Shown here: in pieces, positions 17,397-26,860 of the stretch
Layout: every line of letters starts with the position of its first letter
Position numbering within the stretch: position 1 is the stretch's first letter
Source of the DNA: Virgibacillus subterraneus
GTDB lineage: Bacteria > Bacillota > Bacilli > Bacillales > Amphibacillaceae
DNA: 64,000 nucleotides
Assembly (NCBI RefSeq): GCF_900110695.1
Contig: NZ_FOEH01000001.1
Coordinates: 248,001-312,000 of the forward strand
Direction of reading: 5' to 3'
Position numbers and translations under genes: made by a program
Notes under the pieces: generated by a model
Told to the model about the DNA's origin: nothing
The model's input: only the letters and a program-made list of their open reading frames with translations
Database searches by the model: none

Positions 17397-19121
17397 CTAT
17401 TCTTCCATTGTTGACAGATCACCAGTTGGAAGATCAAGATCCCATGCCTTTAGAACACGACGCATAATTTTTCCGCTTCGGGTTTTTGGTAAAAAGTCGC
17501 GAATTTCAATTTCCCTTGGAGCTGCATGAGCTGCTAATCCCTTTTTAACGAACAAACGAAGCTCTTCTTGTAATTCTTCGCTTTCTGTGTAGCCGTCTTT
17601 AAGTGCGACAAACGCTTTTATAAGTTCACCGCGAACTGGATCAGGTTTGCCGATTACGGCTGCTTCTGCAACTGAAGGATGTTCGACAAGCTTGCTTTCA
17701 ACCTCGAATGGTCCTACTCTCTCACCTGAAGTTTGAATAACGTCATCATCACGTCCCTCGAACCAGAAGTAGCCATCTTCGTCTTTGGAAGCAAGGTCAC
17801 CTGATTCAAAAAACCCTTTGACAGGGAAGTACTTATTGAAGCGTTCTTCATTCTTCCAAACGTTTCGCAGCATAGATGGCCAGCCTGATTTGACAGATAA
17901 TTTCCCCATTTGTCCTGGAGGAAGTTCATTCCCTTCATTATCTAAAATGGCCGCATGTATGCCTGGAAATGGCTTCCCCATAGAGCCTGGTTTCATGGGC
18001 ATGGATGGGTAATTAGCAATAATAATACCGCCCGTTTCTGTCATCCACCAGTGGTCATGAATACGCAGGTTATAAACCTTCGTTCCCCAATGGATAACTT
18101 CTGCATTTAATGGCTCTCCCACACTTAATACATGACGTAATGAGTTTAAATCAAAATCTTTTGTTGCATCATCACCAATAGCCATAAGCTTCCGAAATGC
18201 TGTTGGTGCGCTTAACCATACCGTCACTTTATATTTCTCGATGGTTCCATACCAATTTTCAGGGCTAAAACGACCACCGCGAATGAGATTAGAGGTGCCA
18301 TTCAACCATGGTCCGAAAATGCCATAAGAGGTACCTGTCACCCATCCAGGGTCAGCTGTACACCAGTAGATATCATCTTCCTTGAGATCTAATATCCATT
18401 TTGCAGTCTGATATTGTTGGAGCATTGCATTGTGGACGTGCAGGATACCTTTTGGTTTGCCGGTTGAACCTGACGTGTAATGGAGAATCATACCGTCTTC
18501 ACGATCAACCCATTCGATATCAAGATCCGATGAAGCCTTACTCATTTCCAGTTCATAGCGGTGAAATGTAGTGTCTTTATCCACATCAGGAGCATCACCT
18601 TCATCGGCCAGAATAATATGTTTTAGATGTGGAAGTTCTTTGTATGGGACACGTGGCAGTAAATCAGATGTCGTAATTAGAACGGATGCATCACTATTTT
18701 CAAGGCGGTCTCGAACTGCCTGTTCCATAAAAGCTTCAAATAAAGGTCCGACAATAGCTCCGATTTTTAATGTTCCTATTAAACTTATATAAAGCTCGGG
18801 TGATCTTGGCATAAATAAAAAAACACGTTCACCCTTTTCAATTCCAATGTTACGTAATACATTTCCAAATTGATTAGACAGGAATTTCATGTCCTGAAAC
18901 GTATATTTTTCATCACGATCATCGTCACTGTAATAAAGTGCCACTTTATTCTTTCGCCACGTTTCTGCGTGACGGTCAATTGTCTCATATGCCATGTTCA
19001 CTTTCCCTGTTTTATGCCATGAAAAGTCCTTTTCAACTTCTTTCCATGAAAAATTAGCACGCGCCTCATCATAATTAGGCATATTAGCTTGCCCCTTTAA
19101 CGGAGCGAGTGTATTACTCAC
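17397..19121 (-). CDS. acsA: Acetyl-CoA synthetase (AMP-forming), Bacillus AcsA type
   Basis: A 574-aa ANL-superfamily ligase: acetate + ATP + CoA gives acetyl-CoA + AMP. The core motif YTSGSTGKPKG, the adenylate block WWMTETGG, SGERVGPFEVESKL and the C-terminal PKTRSGKIMRR are intact; the lysine in SGK is the site inactivated by acetylation in this family. The whole protein aligns by eye with B. subtilis AcsA, including the end AWDLDLPTGDLSTMEE. GTG start 19121 follows AGGAGGAG at 19138-19131. It is probably repressed by CcpA through the cre site at 19196-19209. No acuABC genes are visible next to it. Confidence 0.95.
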   Translation of the reverse strand: MSNTLAPLKGQANMPNYDEARANFSWKEVEKDFSWHKTGKVNMAYETIDRHAETWRKNKVALYYSDDDRDEKYTFQDMKFLSNQFGNVLRNIGIEKGERVFLFMPRSPELYISLIGTLKIGAIVGPLFEAFMEQAVRDRLENSDASVLITTSDLLPRVPYKELPHLKHIILADEGDAPDVDKDTTFHRYELEMSKASSDLDIEWVDREDGMILHYTSGSTGKPKGILHVHNAMLQQYQTAKWILDLKEDDIYWCTADPGWVTGTSYGIFGPWLNGTSNLIRGGRFSPENWYGTIEKYKVTVWLSAPTAFRKLMAIGDDATKDFDLNSLRHVLSVGEPLNAEVIHWGTKVYNLRIHDHWWMTETGGIIIANYPSMPMKPGSMGKPFPGIHAAILDNEGNELPPGQMGKLSVKSGWPSMLRNVWKNEERFNKYFPVKGFFESGDLASKDEDGYFWFEGRDDDVIQTSGERVGPFEVESKLVEHPSVAEAAVIGKPDPVRGELIKAFVALKDGYTESEELQEELRLFVKKGLAAHAAPREIEIRDFLPKTRSGKIMRRVLKAWDLDLPTGDLSTMEE

Positions 19122-19195
19122 CTCAAATTCCTCCTCCTATTAATAATTGTAGCATGCTATCTGAATAGCTGACATGGATCACCTCCACATTCACC

Positions 19196-19219
19196 TGAAA
19201 GCGCTTACTAGATAGTATA
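19196..19219 (-). promoter_or_regulatory. acsA promoter with cre (CcpA) site
   Basis: TGAAAGCGCTTACT at 19196-19209 matches the catabolite-responsive element consensus TGWAANCGNTNWCA at all but the last position. On the reverse strand a TATACT -10 lies at 19219-19214, so the cre site covers the expected transcription start, a repressing position. Confidence 0.75.
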
Positions 19220-19302
19220 AATGAATGGTGTTTGATAAGAGAGGGAAATTGGGCCAATTGCAATGAATTATGTCTGAATAGTCTAAATTAAATCATAAAT
19301 GG

Positions 19303-20061
19303 TTAATGTTTAAATACGTCAAGAAGTATCTTTCTTGCAGAACGACTAACCGGTAATGATGTGCCATGTTTATCGTTGAGGGTTACATTACTCGATCCGT
19401 TAAACCATGGTGTGATTTCCCGAACAAAATTCAAATTTACTAAATAGCTTCGATGTGTCCGGAAGAAAGATAGTCCGTGTAATTTTTCCTCCAATTCCTG
19501 TAGTGTCATTCGACTTTCGATCACTTCATCCTTTGTATGGATCTCAAGCATACGTTTGAATGGAACTGCGTAATAGATGGAATCTGGAGACAAAACAACC
19601 ATTCGTTCCCCATCATCAACGAGTAATTTTGATGCAGGGGACTGGACATCAAGCTGGAAGGGCTTGTTTTCTTTCATATCCATCTGCGCTATTTGTTTTC
19701 GGATCCGCTTCATCGTCTTTTGAAAACGTGTATCATCATAAGGCTTTAACAAATAGTCGACAGCGTCAATTTCAAACGCATCAATGGCATATTCGTCATA
19801 TGCGGTTGTAAAGACGAATAATGGCGGTTGAATATAGGAAAGCTCTTTGATTCGCTTCGCTGCCTCAACACCAGCAATACCCGGCATCTGAACATCAAGG
19901 AAAATAACGTCAGGTTCATGTTCCACATATAGATCTATTAATTGTTGGCCATTCTCAGCACTTGGATGGGTAATGACATCTTGTTCTTTTTTCAGCAAGT
20001 CGATTAATTCTTCACGGGTAAATTGTTCATCCTCTGCAATCAAGGCGTGAATATTCTTCAT
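19303..20061 (-). CDS. LytT-type response regulator (LytTR DNA-binding)
   Basis: A 252-aa response regulator. The receiver domain (residues 1-~120) has the acidic pair E10/D11, phospho-acceptor Asp56 (DVIFLDVQMPG), Thr in FTTAYDEYA and Lys in LLKPY. Residues ~145-250 are a LytTR domain (YYAVPFKRMLEIHTKDE, FFRTHRSYLVNL). ATG 20061 follows GAGGAGG. It is cotranscribed with the LytS-type kinase just upstream and with the symporter gene before that, so it likely controls uptake of the carboxylate carried by that symporter (inference from the LytST/BtsSR/YpdAB families). Confidence 0.92.
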   Translation of the reverse strand: MKNIHALIAEDEQFTREELIDLLKKEQDVITHPSAENGQQLIDLYVEHEPDVIFLDVQMPGIAGVEAAKRIKELSYIQPPLFVFTTAYDEYAIDAFEIDAVDYLLKPYDDTRFQKTMKRIRKQIAQMDMKENKPFQLDVQSPASKLLVDDGERMVVLSPDSIYYAVPFKRMLEIHTKDEVIESRMTLQELEEKLHGLSFFRTHRSYLVNLNFVREITPWFNGSSNVTLNDKHGTSLPVSRSARKILLDVFKH

Positions 20062-20081
20062 AAAAATACCTCCTCGTACCA

Positions 20082-21821
20082 TTAATCTTTATACGGAATG
20101 TTAAAATACACTTCACTTCCACTGGAAGGCAGGTTGCGTATATGTAAGCGTGCAGTGTCTCCCAGTAAATGGATTAAACGCTGATTAACGTTATACAAAC
20201 CTGCGCCTCCTTCTTTGTCAGATTCAAATAATTTATCTCCCGCCTGGTTTAAAATAACCGGTGGGAAGCCACAGCCATTGTCACTCACTGATACTTGAAT
20301 GAAGGTGTCCAGCTTTTGAATTGTTACATTAACGACGCCGCCAGTTGTAGCATCTTTCAAGCCATGCTGGACACTGTTTTCTACAAGTGGTTGAATTGTT
20401 GATGGTGGTATAAATACTTCTGAAATACCATCTGGTTCTGAAAAAAAGATCTGCAGCTGACTGGAAAAACGAGTCTGGGCGATTTCAATATATGCTTTCA
20501 CATGCTGGCATTCTTTTTCCAAATGGATGAGTGACGAAGAAACTAGCCCGATATTAAAGCGCATATAGCGGGCTAGGTTAACCGTAATATTGCGTGCCTT
20601 TTCCGGGTCTTTTCGAAACAATGCAGCAATCAAGTGCAGTGTATTAAATAAAAAGTGCGGATTAATTTGCGCTTGAAGATTTCTCAGTTCTGCGTCACGT
20701 ATATGTGTTTTCATCTTTTCAGTTGCAATTGTATTCAGTTGATTGGATATTAACTGTCCAAGTCCTTGTGCTAGCATTAATTCCACTGGACGAATGTGTT
20801 GTGCTTTACGAAAGTAAAATTTGATTAGTCCAGTTGCATCATTTGCATCCATAACAGGGATTATTATGGCAGCCTCAAGGGGACAATTGATATGTTTGCA
20901 CTGAATTTCTGTACGTGAATGGGCAATCTGCATCTGTTTTGAATAAATTGCCTGATGGGATAAGGCGGTAATAATCTGATCTCCCTCGCGATGGTGATCT
21001 TCTCCTAGACCCCTGTGAGCAAGAACTTCCTTTTCATTCGTTACGGAAACAGCAGCTAATTTTAACCTATCATAGAGTAAATTGGCTATTCCCGATGCCA
21101 TATCACGTGTTGAATCTTTTTTTAAAAAAGGAAGAGCTTCCTCAGCGATTGTTAAGGCTTGTTTGGTAGCCAGTGCAGCCTCATTTTCTTGCTCACGCAG
21201 TACAATGCTGATCATAGCTGTGAAAATCGCAATAGCAATACTGTTTGATAAGACAAGCGGCAGTCCAATCGTATTGACAAGTGAGATGATGTTATCTGAA
21301 TGCGGTTCAAAAATAAGCAGCAACTGCATCTGCAGAACTGGAGGAAATACACCGATAAACAATGCTTTCCATGGGGAGATTACCCGTTCATTTGAAAAGA
21401 ATTGGGCAGTTAATCCTGCTAATAATCCTGTCAGTGGATTGACCAGACTGTTTGCCAGAACACCGATACCACCAAGGTAAAAAAGATGCGCTCCAGCAAT
21501 CAATCCTGCCCCCAACCCAACTACAGGTCCACCTAATAATCCGGCAATGACAATGGCAACCAGACTGGAACTGACAGCCATTTGGTCATCCTCGACAAAC
21601 CAGACAAATTCACGATTAACAACAGAATCTCCTTCAATGACTATCCCTGTTATTGTTGCCGCAATACCAAAAAGGCCAAACATACAAGCATGTACAAATG
21701 ACATCCTTTTCGAGTATTCACGATAAAGCAATGACTTGAATCCTGGGATACGTGTAAGCACAAACGCGAACACCAGCAATAACCCAAGACGTTCAAATAA
21801 AATAATCGTCAAGTATTTCAC
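20082..21821 (-). CDS. LytS-type membrane sensor histidine kinase
   Basis: A 579-aa kinase. N-terminal ~200 residues hold the 5TM-LYT sensor (six or so spans; RIPGFKSLLYREYS, NREFVWFVEDDQM, GPVVGLGAGLIAGAHLFYLGG). Next is a GAF-like region with a CKHINCPLEAAIIIPV segment (~residues 300-360). The transmitter follows, with the phospho-acceptor His in AQINPHFLFNTLH and a HATPase (VENSVQHGLKD, DNGCGFP). The ATG overlaps the symporter stop by ATGA, so the pair is translationally coupled. LytS-type kinases with this sensor respond to pyruvate or related acids or to wall state; a carboxylate signal is inferred here from the neighbours. Confidence 0.9.
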   Translation of the reverse strand: MKYLTIILFERLGLLLVFAFVLTRIPGFKSLLYREYSKRMSFVHACMFGLFGIAATITGIVIEGDSVVNREFVWFVEDDQMAVSSSLVAIVIAGLLGGPVVGLGAGLIAGAHLFYLGGIGVLANSLVNPLTGLLAGLTAQFFSNERVISPWKALFIGVFPPVLQMQLLLIFEPHSDNIISLVNTIGLPLVLSNSIAIAIFTAMISIVLREQENEAALATKQALTIAEEALPFLKKDSTRDMASGIANLLYDRLKLAAVSVTNEKEVLAHRGLGEDHHREGDQIITALSHQAIYSKQMQIAHSRTEIQCKHINCPLEAAIIIPVMDANDATGLIKFYFRKAQHIRPVELMLAQGLGQLISNQLNTIATEKMKTHIRDAELRNLQAQINPHFLFNTLHLIAALFRKDPEKARNITVNLARYMRFNIGLVSSSLIHLEKECQHVKAYIEIAQTRFSSQLQIFFSEPDGISEVFIPPSTIQPLVENSVQHGLKDATTGGVVNVTIQKLDTFIQVSVSDNGCGFPPVILNQAGDKLFESDKEGGAGLYNVNQRLIHLLGDTARLHIRNLPSSGSEVYFNIPYKD

Positions 21822-23362
21822 TGGATATCCTCCTTCGTATCAATGCCGGTCTGTGCTTTTATAAAGAAGCGTCTGAAGTCAGAATTACTAGACTTTGGCC
21901 CATTTGAAAATATCGAGCCAAGATACGCACCTAAAAATCCTATTGGAATGGCAATGATACCTGGGTTATGTAATGGAAAAAAAGGCTCTCTCGCAATCCA
22001 GCCCCCATTCGGATTCATAATATGCGGACCGAAAATTAGCAGCGTCAGTGAGGCAGTTAATCCACACACCATTCCGATAATTGCTCCTGTTTGGGTGAAA
22101 CGCTTCCAATAGATTGTAAACAAAAGAACAGGTAAATTACTAGAAGCTGCGACAATAAACGTCAAGGAGACAAGGAATGTAACATTAATATTCCGCAGTC
22201 CAAGCGCAAATAAAGTAGAAATGAGTCCAACGACAAATGCGGTCCATTGTGCTGCACGTATCTGTTGTTTCTCGGTTGTTTGTCCTTTTTTAATAATATG
22301 GTAATAGATATCATAGGAAAAAGCAGTTGTAGCAGATATCACCAAACCAGCTACGACTGCAACAATAGTTGTAAATGAAATCGCCGCAATAAAGGCCATC
22401 AGGAAGTCTCCTCCCAACTCATTTGCCAATAATGGTGCAGCCAAATTCCCAGTCGGGTCATGTGCAATTAATTCCTGGTATCCGATAAGTGCAACTGTAC
22501 CAAGTCCAAGAACAAGAGTAATAATATAAAAAATTCCGATAATCCAGCTCGCCGTCAACAGTGATCTGCGCACCTCTAATGTATTTCGGACGGTAAGAAA
22601 GCGGATTAAGATATGCGGAAGACCAGCTGTTCCAAGAACTAAAGCCAAGTGAAGCGATAGTGTTTCCAGGGGGCTTCCAAACAAATTACCAGGCATGAAG
22701 AACTGGTCCCCCAATGGCGTTCCCAACTTTACCTGTGAAATCAGCTCAGCTATACTCCAATCAAAGTGCGAAAATACGATTAATGAGAGCAGGAAAGTGC
22801 CAGACAGAAGCACGACCGTTTTAACGATCTGTACCCATGACGTTGCAAACATTCCCCCAAATACCACATAAATTGTCATTAGACTTCCAATTATTAGTAC
22901 GGAAGTTGAATAGTCAATATCAAGAAGTAAACGTATTAAAAGACCAGCCGCTACCAATTGCGGAATCATGTACAAAATAGAAATGATAAATGCTCCAATT
23001 GCCATCATCCAGCGCATCTTATAACTCGGAAAACGTGAACAAATTACATCACCAAGTGAATAAGTCCCCAAACGATGAATAGGTTCCGCAATGAAAAATA
23101 ATACAATTAAATAAGAAACTAAAAAACCAATTGCATACAGGAACCCATCAAAGCCATTAATTGCTACCGTGCCGACAATTCCAAGAAAGGATGCAGCGCT
23201 AATGTAATCTCCAGCAATGGCCATGCCATTTTGTACACCCGTTAAACTCCCAGCTGCAATGTAAAATTGATTTGTTGTCTTGCTTTGCTTTGCCGCCCAG
23301 TAAGTAATAATCAACGTACAAACAATAATACATAAGAAAAACAGGAAATATGTAATGTTCAC
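21818..23362 (-). CDS. Second sodium:solute symporter, ActP-like
   Basis: A 514-aa SSS transporter, clearly paralogous to the 15.4-kb symporter (shared TNQFYIAAGSLTGVQNGMAIAGDYISAASF and GTAGLPHILIRFLTVR blocks) but without a DUF485 partner. About 13 spans. GTG 23362 is preceded by GAAGGTGG; the longer frame to 23386 places the ribosome site inside the gene. It heads a three-gene operon symporter-kinase-regulator. This layout suggests that the LytST-like system senses, and regulates uptake of, the symporter substrate, probably acetate, pyruvate or another monocarboxylate. Confidence 0.88.
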   Translation of the reverse strand: MNITYFLFFLCIIVCTLIITYWAAKQSKTTNQFYIAAGSLTGVQNGMAIAGDYISAASFLGIVGTVAINGFDGFLYAIGFLVSYLIVLFFIAEPIHRLGTYSLGDVICSRFPSYKMRWMMAIGAFIISILYMIPQLVAAGLLIRLLLDIDYSTSVLIIGSLMTIYVVFGGMFATSWVQIVKTVVLLSGTFLLSLIVFSHFDWSIAELISQVKLGTPLGDQFFMPGNLFGSPLETLSLHLALVLGTAGLPHILIRFLTVRNTLEVRRSLLTASWIIGIFYIITLVLGLGTVALIGYQELIAHDPTGNLAAPLLANELGGDFLMAFIAAISFTTIVAVVAGLVISATTAFSYDIYYHIIKKGQTTEKQQIRAAQWTAFVVGLISTLFALGLRNINVTFLVSLTFIVAASSNLPVLLFTIYWKRFTQTGAIIGMVCGLTASLTLLIFGPHIMNPNGGWIAREPFFPLHNPGIIAIPIGFLGAYLGSIFSNGPKSSNSDFRRFFIKAQTGIDTKEDIQ

Positions 23363-23710
23363 TACTCCACCTTCTTCGTTTAGCAATCTCTATCAGGTTA
23401 CTGTATATTAATCTAAATAATTTAAATTTAACAAATTTTAACCTGTTATAAATAGTACTTTAATTGACTTTATAAGTAAAGATTGGTTGAGGTTTGATAC
23501 TGAATCTGGTAAACAAGTACCATTTAAGTCAGATATACAAGTTAGAATGCTATTTATACTTTCCTGCTTCACTAAGTGCAAATCACAACCCTGATAAACC
23601 AAATTTTAATGTTTGTGCGACTAAAAAACGGGTATTATAAGGAAATAGTTGAAGACTAACGTAAGTAAACTAATAAAAGGCTGTAATCTGCAGAGGGGAG
23701 GAACTTTGAT
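23363..23710. other. 348-bp divergent intergenic region
   Basis: AT-rich region between a reverse-strand operon and a forward gene. I see no repeat, riboswitch or convincing terminator; promoters for both directions must lie here but no clear -35/-10 pair stands out. Confidence 0.5.
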
Positions 23711-24868
23711 TTGAAGAAAATGACCGTAGGAATAATTCCAGCCCCTGAATTACCAGAATCAATCGCATATAAATTAGTGGACAAATTGCCAGATGCATTC
23801 TCCGGTAATATTGATAAAAACCTCTCGTGGGAGGTTGAAATAATTCGTGATCCACTTACAGGAGCTGCAGAAAAAGTGGACGAGATCATTAATAGAGCAA
23901 CTGATTTAAAACAGGAACATAACTGGGATTATGCAGTATGCCTGACAGATCTTCCTATCTTTTCAGGGAAAGATGTCGTATTAGGTGATGTTAATGATAA
24001 AGAAGGGGTAGCGCAAATTTCTATACCAGCGTTCGGAATTTTGCCTGTAGGAAGACGAGTGGAAAAAGCAATCATTCAAATGGTTAGTGAATTATATTAT
24101 CGAGTAAACGGACATGGCAAGGCTTTAAATAAGGATTTAGATAGTGCTGCCATAAATAATTTGCGTTTATTGAGAAGTGACTCCGCTTTTTCTCCAATTC
24201 GCAAAATTAATCCTCCTGATAAGATAGAAAAAGCCGATGTACGTTTTATTGTCGTACCGCGAGTTAATGGACGGCAAAGACTACTTTTTGGTATGGCCCA
24301 TGCAAACAGACCATGGTCAATTATTCCTGCATTTAAACGTGTAGTTGCTATCGCATTCGCAACCGGTGCTTACGGCCTAGTATTTCCTTCCCTTTGGAAA
24401 CTTAGTGTCGCTTACGGGCCCACACGTTTTGTTGTGTTGATGCTAGCAGCCATGATGGGCATGATTATTTGGATTATTTTTGCTCATAATTTGTGGGAGA
24501 AGCCTACTAAGAAAAGTCACAGGAAACTAAGACTGCTATATAACACTGCTACAGTAATAACTCTGGGAATTGCTGTATTGGTTTACTATACAATGCTCTA
24601 TATTTTGTTTTTGATTGCAGTAGCCTTTTTTGTCCCACCAGAAGTATTTACCGAGACAGTAGGACTTGAGGGAGAAGTCGGTTTTAAATACTATTTCCAT
24701 TTAACATGGCTTGTTACCTCTGTTGCTACTGTAGTAGGCGCAATCGGGTCAGGACTTGAAAGTGATAAAGTTGTGCGAAATATTATGTACGGCTATCGCC
24801 AGCAGCAACGTTATAAGGAAATGGAGCATTACGATAATTTTTTAAAGGATGAGGAAGATTATAAGTGA
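23711..24868 (+). CDS. Uncharacterised membrane protein with N-terminal alpha/beta domain
   Basis: A 385-aa protein in two parts. Residues 1-~200 are soluble and alternate strands and helices (MTVGIIPAPELPESIAYKL, WDYAVCLTDLPIF, ISIPAFGILPVGRRVEKAI). Residues ~205-355 hold about five membrane spans (ATGAYGLVFPSLWKLSV, LMLAAMMGMIIWIIF, and so on), ending in a charged tail. TTG 23711 has AGAGGGGAGGAA 8 bases upstream; the ATG three codons in is less well spaced. Not recognised; the arrangement suggests a membrane protein with a cytoplasmic ligand-binding or regulatory domain. Confidence 0.6.
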   Translation: MKKMTVGIIPAPELPESIAYKLVDKLPDAFSGNIDKNLSWEVEIIRDPLTGAAEKVDEIINRATDLKQEHNWDYAVCLTDLPIFSGKDVVLGDVNDKEGVAQISIPAFGILPVGRRVEKAIIQMVSELYYRVNGHGKALNKDLDSAAINNLRLLRSDSAFSPIRKINPPDKIEKADVRFIVVPRVNGRQRLLFGMAHANRPWSIIPAFKRVVAIAFATGAYGLVFPSLWKLSVAYGPTRFVVLMLAAMMGMIIWIIFAHNLWEKPTKKSHRKLRLLYNTATVITLGIAVLVYYTMLYILFLIAVAFFVPPEVFTETVGLEGEVGFKYYFHLTWLVTSVATVVGAIGSGLESDKVVRNIMYGYRQQQRYKEMEHYDNFLKDEEDYK

Positions 24869-24931
24869 TATGAGAGGCTGAATGCTATAGTGGCGTTTAG
24901 TCTTTTGGCACTTGAGAAAACATAAATAATC

Positions 24932-24986
24932 TCTTACTGCATAAACAGTGCAACCTAAGGCTTGGCAATAAACCAATTTTTCTAAT
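24932..24986. repeat. Dispersed repeat copy 2
   Basis: TCTTACTGCATAAACAGTGCAACCTAAGGC followed by TTGG/CCAA hairpin arms and a TTTTTCTAA tail: the same head and tail as the copy at 17.3 kb, shortened inside. Confidence 0.5.
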
Positions 24987-25124
24987 ATGATAGATACTTA
25001 TATCGCATTAAATCAAGTGAAAATAATAAAAAGGGAAAATAACCCTCTTTTTCACTAAAATAAAGGATTTATAGTTTACATTATCGAAAATTGAATTGAA
25101 TAAAAAACGAAATGAGAGTGCCAA

Positions 25125-25445
25125 ATGCCAACATACAACAAGCTAATACGAGATAAAATACCGGGAATCATTGCAATGACGGGGAAGAAGGCAAATACTG
25201 CAACGCTTTCTGATGAAGATTATATAAAAGAACTTAGAAAGAAGACCAAGGAGGAACTGCAGGAATATTTAGCTGCTGATAATGACTCAGATGCTTTAGA
25301 TGAGCTAGCTGACTTGCTTGAATTAATGCATACACTAGCAAATGTGCATGAAAGCTCTATGGAAGAGGTTGAGAAGATTCGCGAGAAAAAAGCCGAACAA
25401 CGCGGTGGATTTAATGATAGAGTCTTCCTGATCGATGTAGAGTAA
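25125..25445 (+). CDS. MazG/PRA-PH-like nucleotide pyrophosphohydrolase
   Basis: A 106-aa all-helical protein of the NTP-pyrophosphohydrolase superfamily. It starts with the typical MPTYNKLIRDKIPGII and carries the Mg-binding acidic pattern KEELQEYL..DALDELADLLELMHTL, ending ERGGF-like (AEQRGGFNDRVFL). Members hydrolyse non-canonical or excess (d)NTPs as house-cleaning enzymes. A separate single-gene unit followed by a terminator. The ribosome site is weak (GAGAGTGCCAA). Confidence 0.8.
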   Translation: MPTYNKLIRDKIPGIIAMTGKKANTATLSDEDYIKELRKKTKEELQEYLAADNDSDALDELADLLELMHTLANVHESSMEEVEKIREKKAEQRGGFNDRVFLIDVE

Positions 25446-25522
25446 AGGTATTAATCTAGGTGATAGATTAAAAAGATGTGAACTTAAAGCACAATATAAG
25501 AGTACTAAGTATATATATATAA

Positions 25523-25561
25523 ATGAATCCTTTCTGAACACAAGGAAGGGTTCATTTTTTT
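25523..25561 (+). terminator. Terminator behind the MazG-like gene
   Basis: GAATCCTTtct pairs with AGGAAGGGTTC and is followed by ATTTTTTTA. Confidence 0.75.
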
Positions 25562-25685
25562 ATTAATCAATAAGCTGTCGCGAATAAATATTCATATAAA
25601 GTACTAATAAAATCACTAAAAAGCCCTAAAAGTTTTATATTTATGAAAATTAATGTATAAAAACAATGTTATCAATTTTGTTCTG

Positions 25686-25694
25686 TGATATAAT
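25686..25694 (+). promoter_or_regulatory. Extended -10 promoter of the ABC_sub_bind operon
   Basis: TGATATAAT gives a TGn extended -10, 55 bases before the ATG of the binding protein. No T-box or other leader RNA is visible, unlike many relatives of this transporter. Confidence 0.6.
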
Positions 25695-25749
25695 ATGGCA
25701 TAAATCTTTTGAAAGTTTCTAAAAAACGGAGAATACAGGGGGTAAATAA

Positions 25750-26790
25750 ATGAAGAAAAATTGGCGGGCTTTTCTAATTATAGCTTTGATTAGCTTACTA
25801 TCATTGGTGGCTTGTGGAACCAGTGAAGATGCTGAAGGAGAGCAGACTTCAGGATCAGGGGATGGAACTGATCAAGATGCTAATCAAGGAGAGGATAAAC
25901 AGTCCTTTACGATAGGGGCAACTCAGATTGTTGAACATCCATCGTTGGATGCTGCTTATGATGGGTTTAAACAAGCGGTTGACGAAGCGGGTCTGGATGT
26001 AGAGTTTGATCTTCAGAACGCACAGAATGATCAAAACAATGCGAGTCTTATAGCACAGAACTTTGTGGCAGATAATGTTGATTTAATATTTGCCAATTCG
26101 ACACCGAGTGCCCAAAGTGCATTGCAGGCGACACAGGACATTCCGATTATTTTTACATCTGTTACGGATGCAGTGGGAGCTGGTCTAGTAGACGGGATGG
26201 ATCAACCGGGAGAAAATATTACGGGAGTACTCGACCTTCATCCGGATGCGATTAAGAATACGGTAAACTTTATCGATACGTACTTTGAGGGTTCGAAGGT
26301 TGGGCTTATTTATAATTCTGGTGAGCAAAACTCTGTATCACAGATAGAAGCTGTGAAGGCAGAAGTTGAAGGCACAAGTTTAAGTGTAGCTGAGCGTACT
26401 GTTTCAACATCTGCTGAGGTACAACAAGCAGCGACAACACTTGTAGGTGAGGTCGATGTTATGTATATTATTACGGATAACACTGTTGTATCGGCATTAG
26501 ATAGTGTCGTTGGTGTAGCAAATGATCAGGATATTCCATTGATTGTTGGTGAACCAAACTCACTCAAAAAAGGTGGTTTTGCCACATACGGAATCGATTA
26601 TCATACAATTGGTACTCGTGCAGGTGAAATGGCTGTAGAAGTGTTAACAGGCGAAAAGACAACTGCGGATATTCCGGTAGAATACCCAGCAGAAATGCAA
26701 TTGTTTATTAATAAAGGAGCAGCAGAGGAACAAGGCATTGAGTGGAACGAAGAATGGGATGAAAAAGCTCAGTTCGTTGAGCCTAAATAA
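25750..26790 (+). CDS. ABC transporter substrate-binding lipoprotein (ABC_sub_bind family)
   Basis: A 346-aa lipoprotein: lipobox LVAC with Cys22, then an acidic low-complexity linker (residues ~25-55) and the periplasmic-binding-protein fold of the ABC_sub_bind/TrpX-like family. Family blocks include IGATQIVEHPSLDAAYDGF, DLIFANSTPSAQSAL, IIFTSVTDAVGAGLV, VGLIYNSGEQNS and GGFATYGIDYHTIGTRAGEMA. It captures a small ligand outside the cell and hands it to the permease encoded next. Some relatives bind tryptophan or tyrosine; the ligand here is not proven. First gene of a three-gene operon. Confidence 0.9.
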   Translation: MKKNWRAFLIIALISLLSLVACGTSEDAEGEQTSGSGDGTDQDANQGEDKQSFTIGATQIVEHPSLDAAYDGFKQAVDEAGLDVEFDLQNAQNDQNNASLIAQNFVADNVDLIFANSTPSAQSALQATQDIPIIFTSVTDAVGAGLVDGMDQPGENITGVLDLHPDAIKNTVNFIDTYFEGSKVGLIYNSGEQNSVSQIEAVKAEVEGTSLSVAERTVSTSAEVQQAATTLVGEVDVMYIITDNTVVSALDSVVGVANDQDIPLIVGEPNSLKKGGFATYGIDYHTIGTRAGEMAVEVLTGEKTTADIPVEYPAEMQLFINKGAAEEQGIEWNEEWDEKAQFVEPK

Positions 26791-26860
26791 AGAGATAGGA
26801 ATTTGGTCCCTTTCTTAGAGGGGCCAATTGTATCCTTTGCTGTAGAGAGGAGGACATCTT

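Noticed and set aside
21082-21480. 132-codon forward frame over the LytS-type kinase
   Set aside because: Overlaps the kinase sensor region completely and lacks a start signal.
25562-25749. Possible T-box leader before the ABC_sub_bind operon
   Set aside because: No AGGGTGGNACCGCG-type T-box sequence, no specifier stem and no leader terminator; only an extended -10 is seen.
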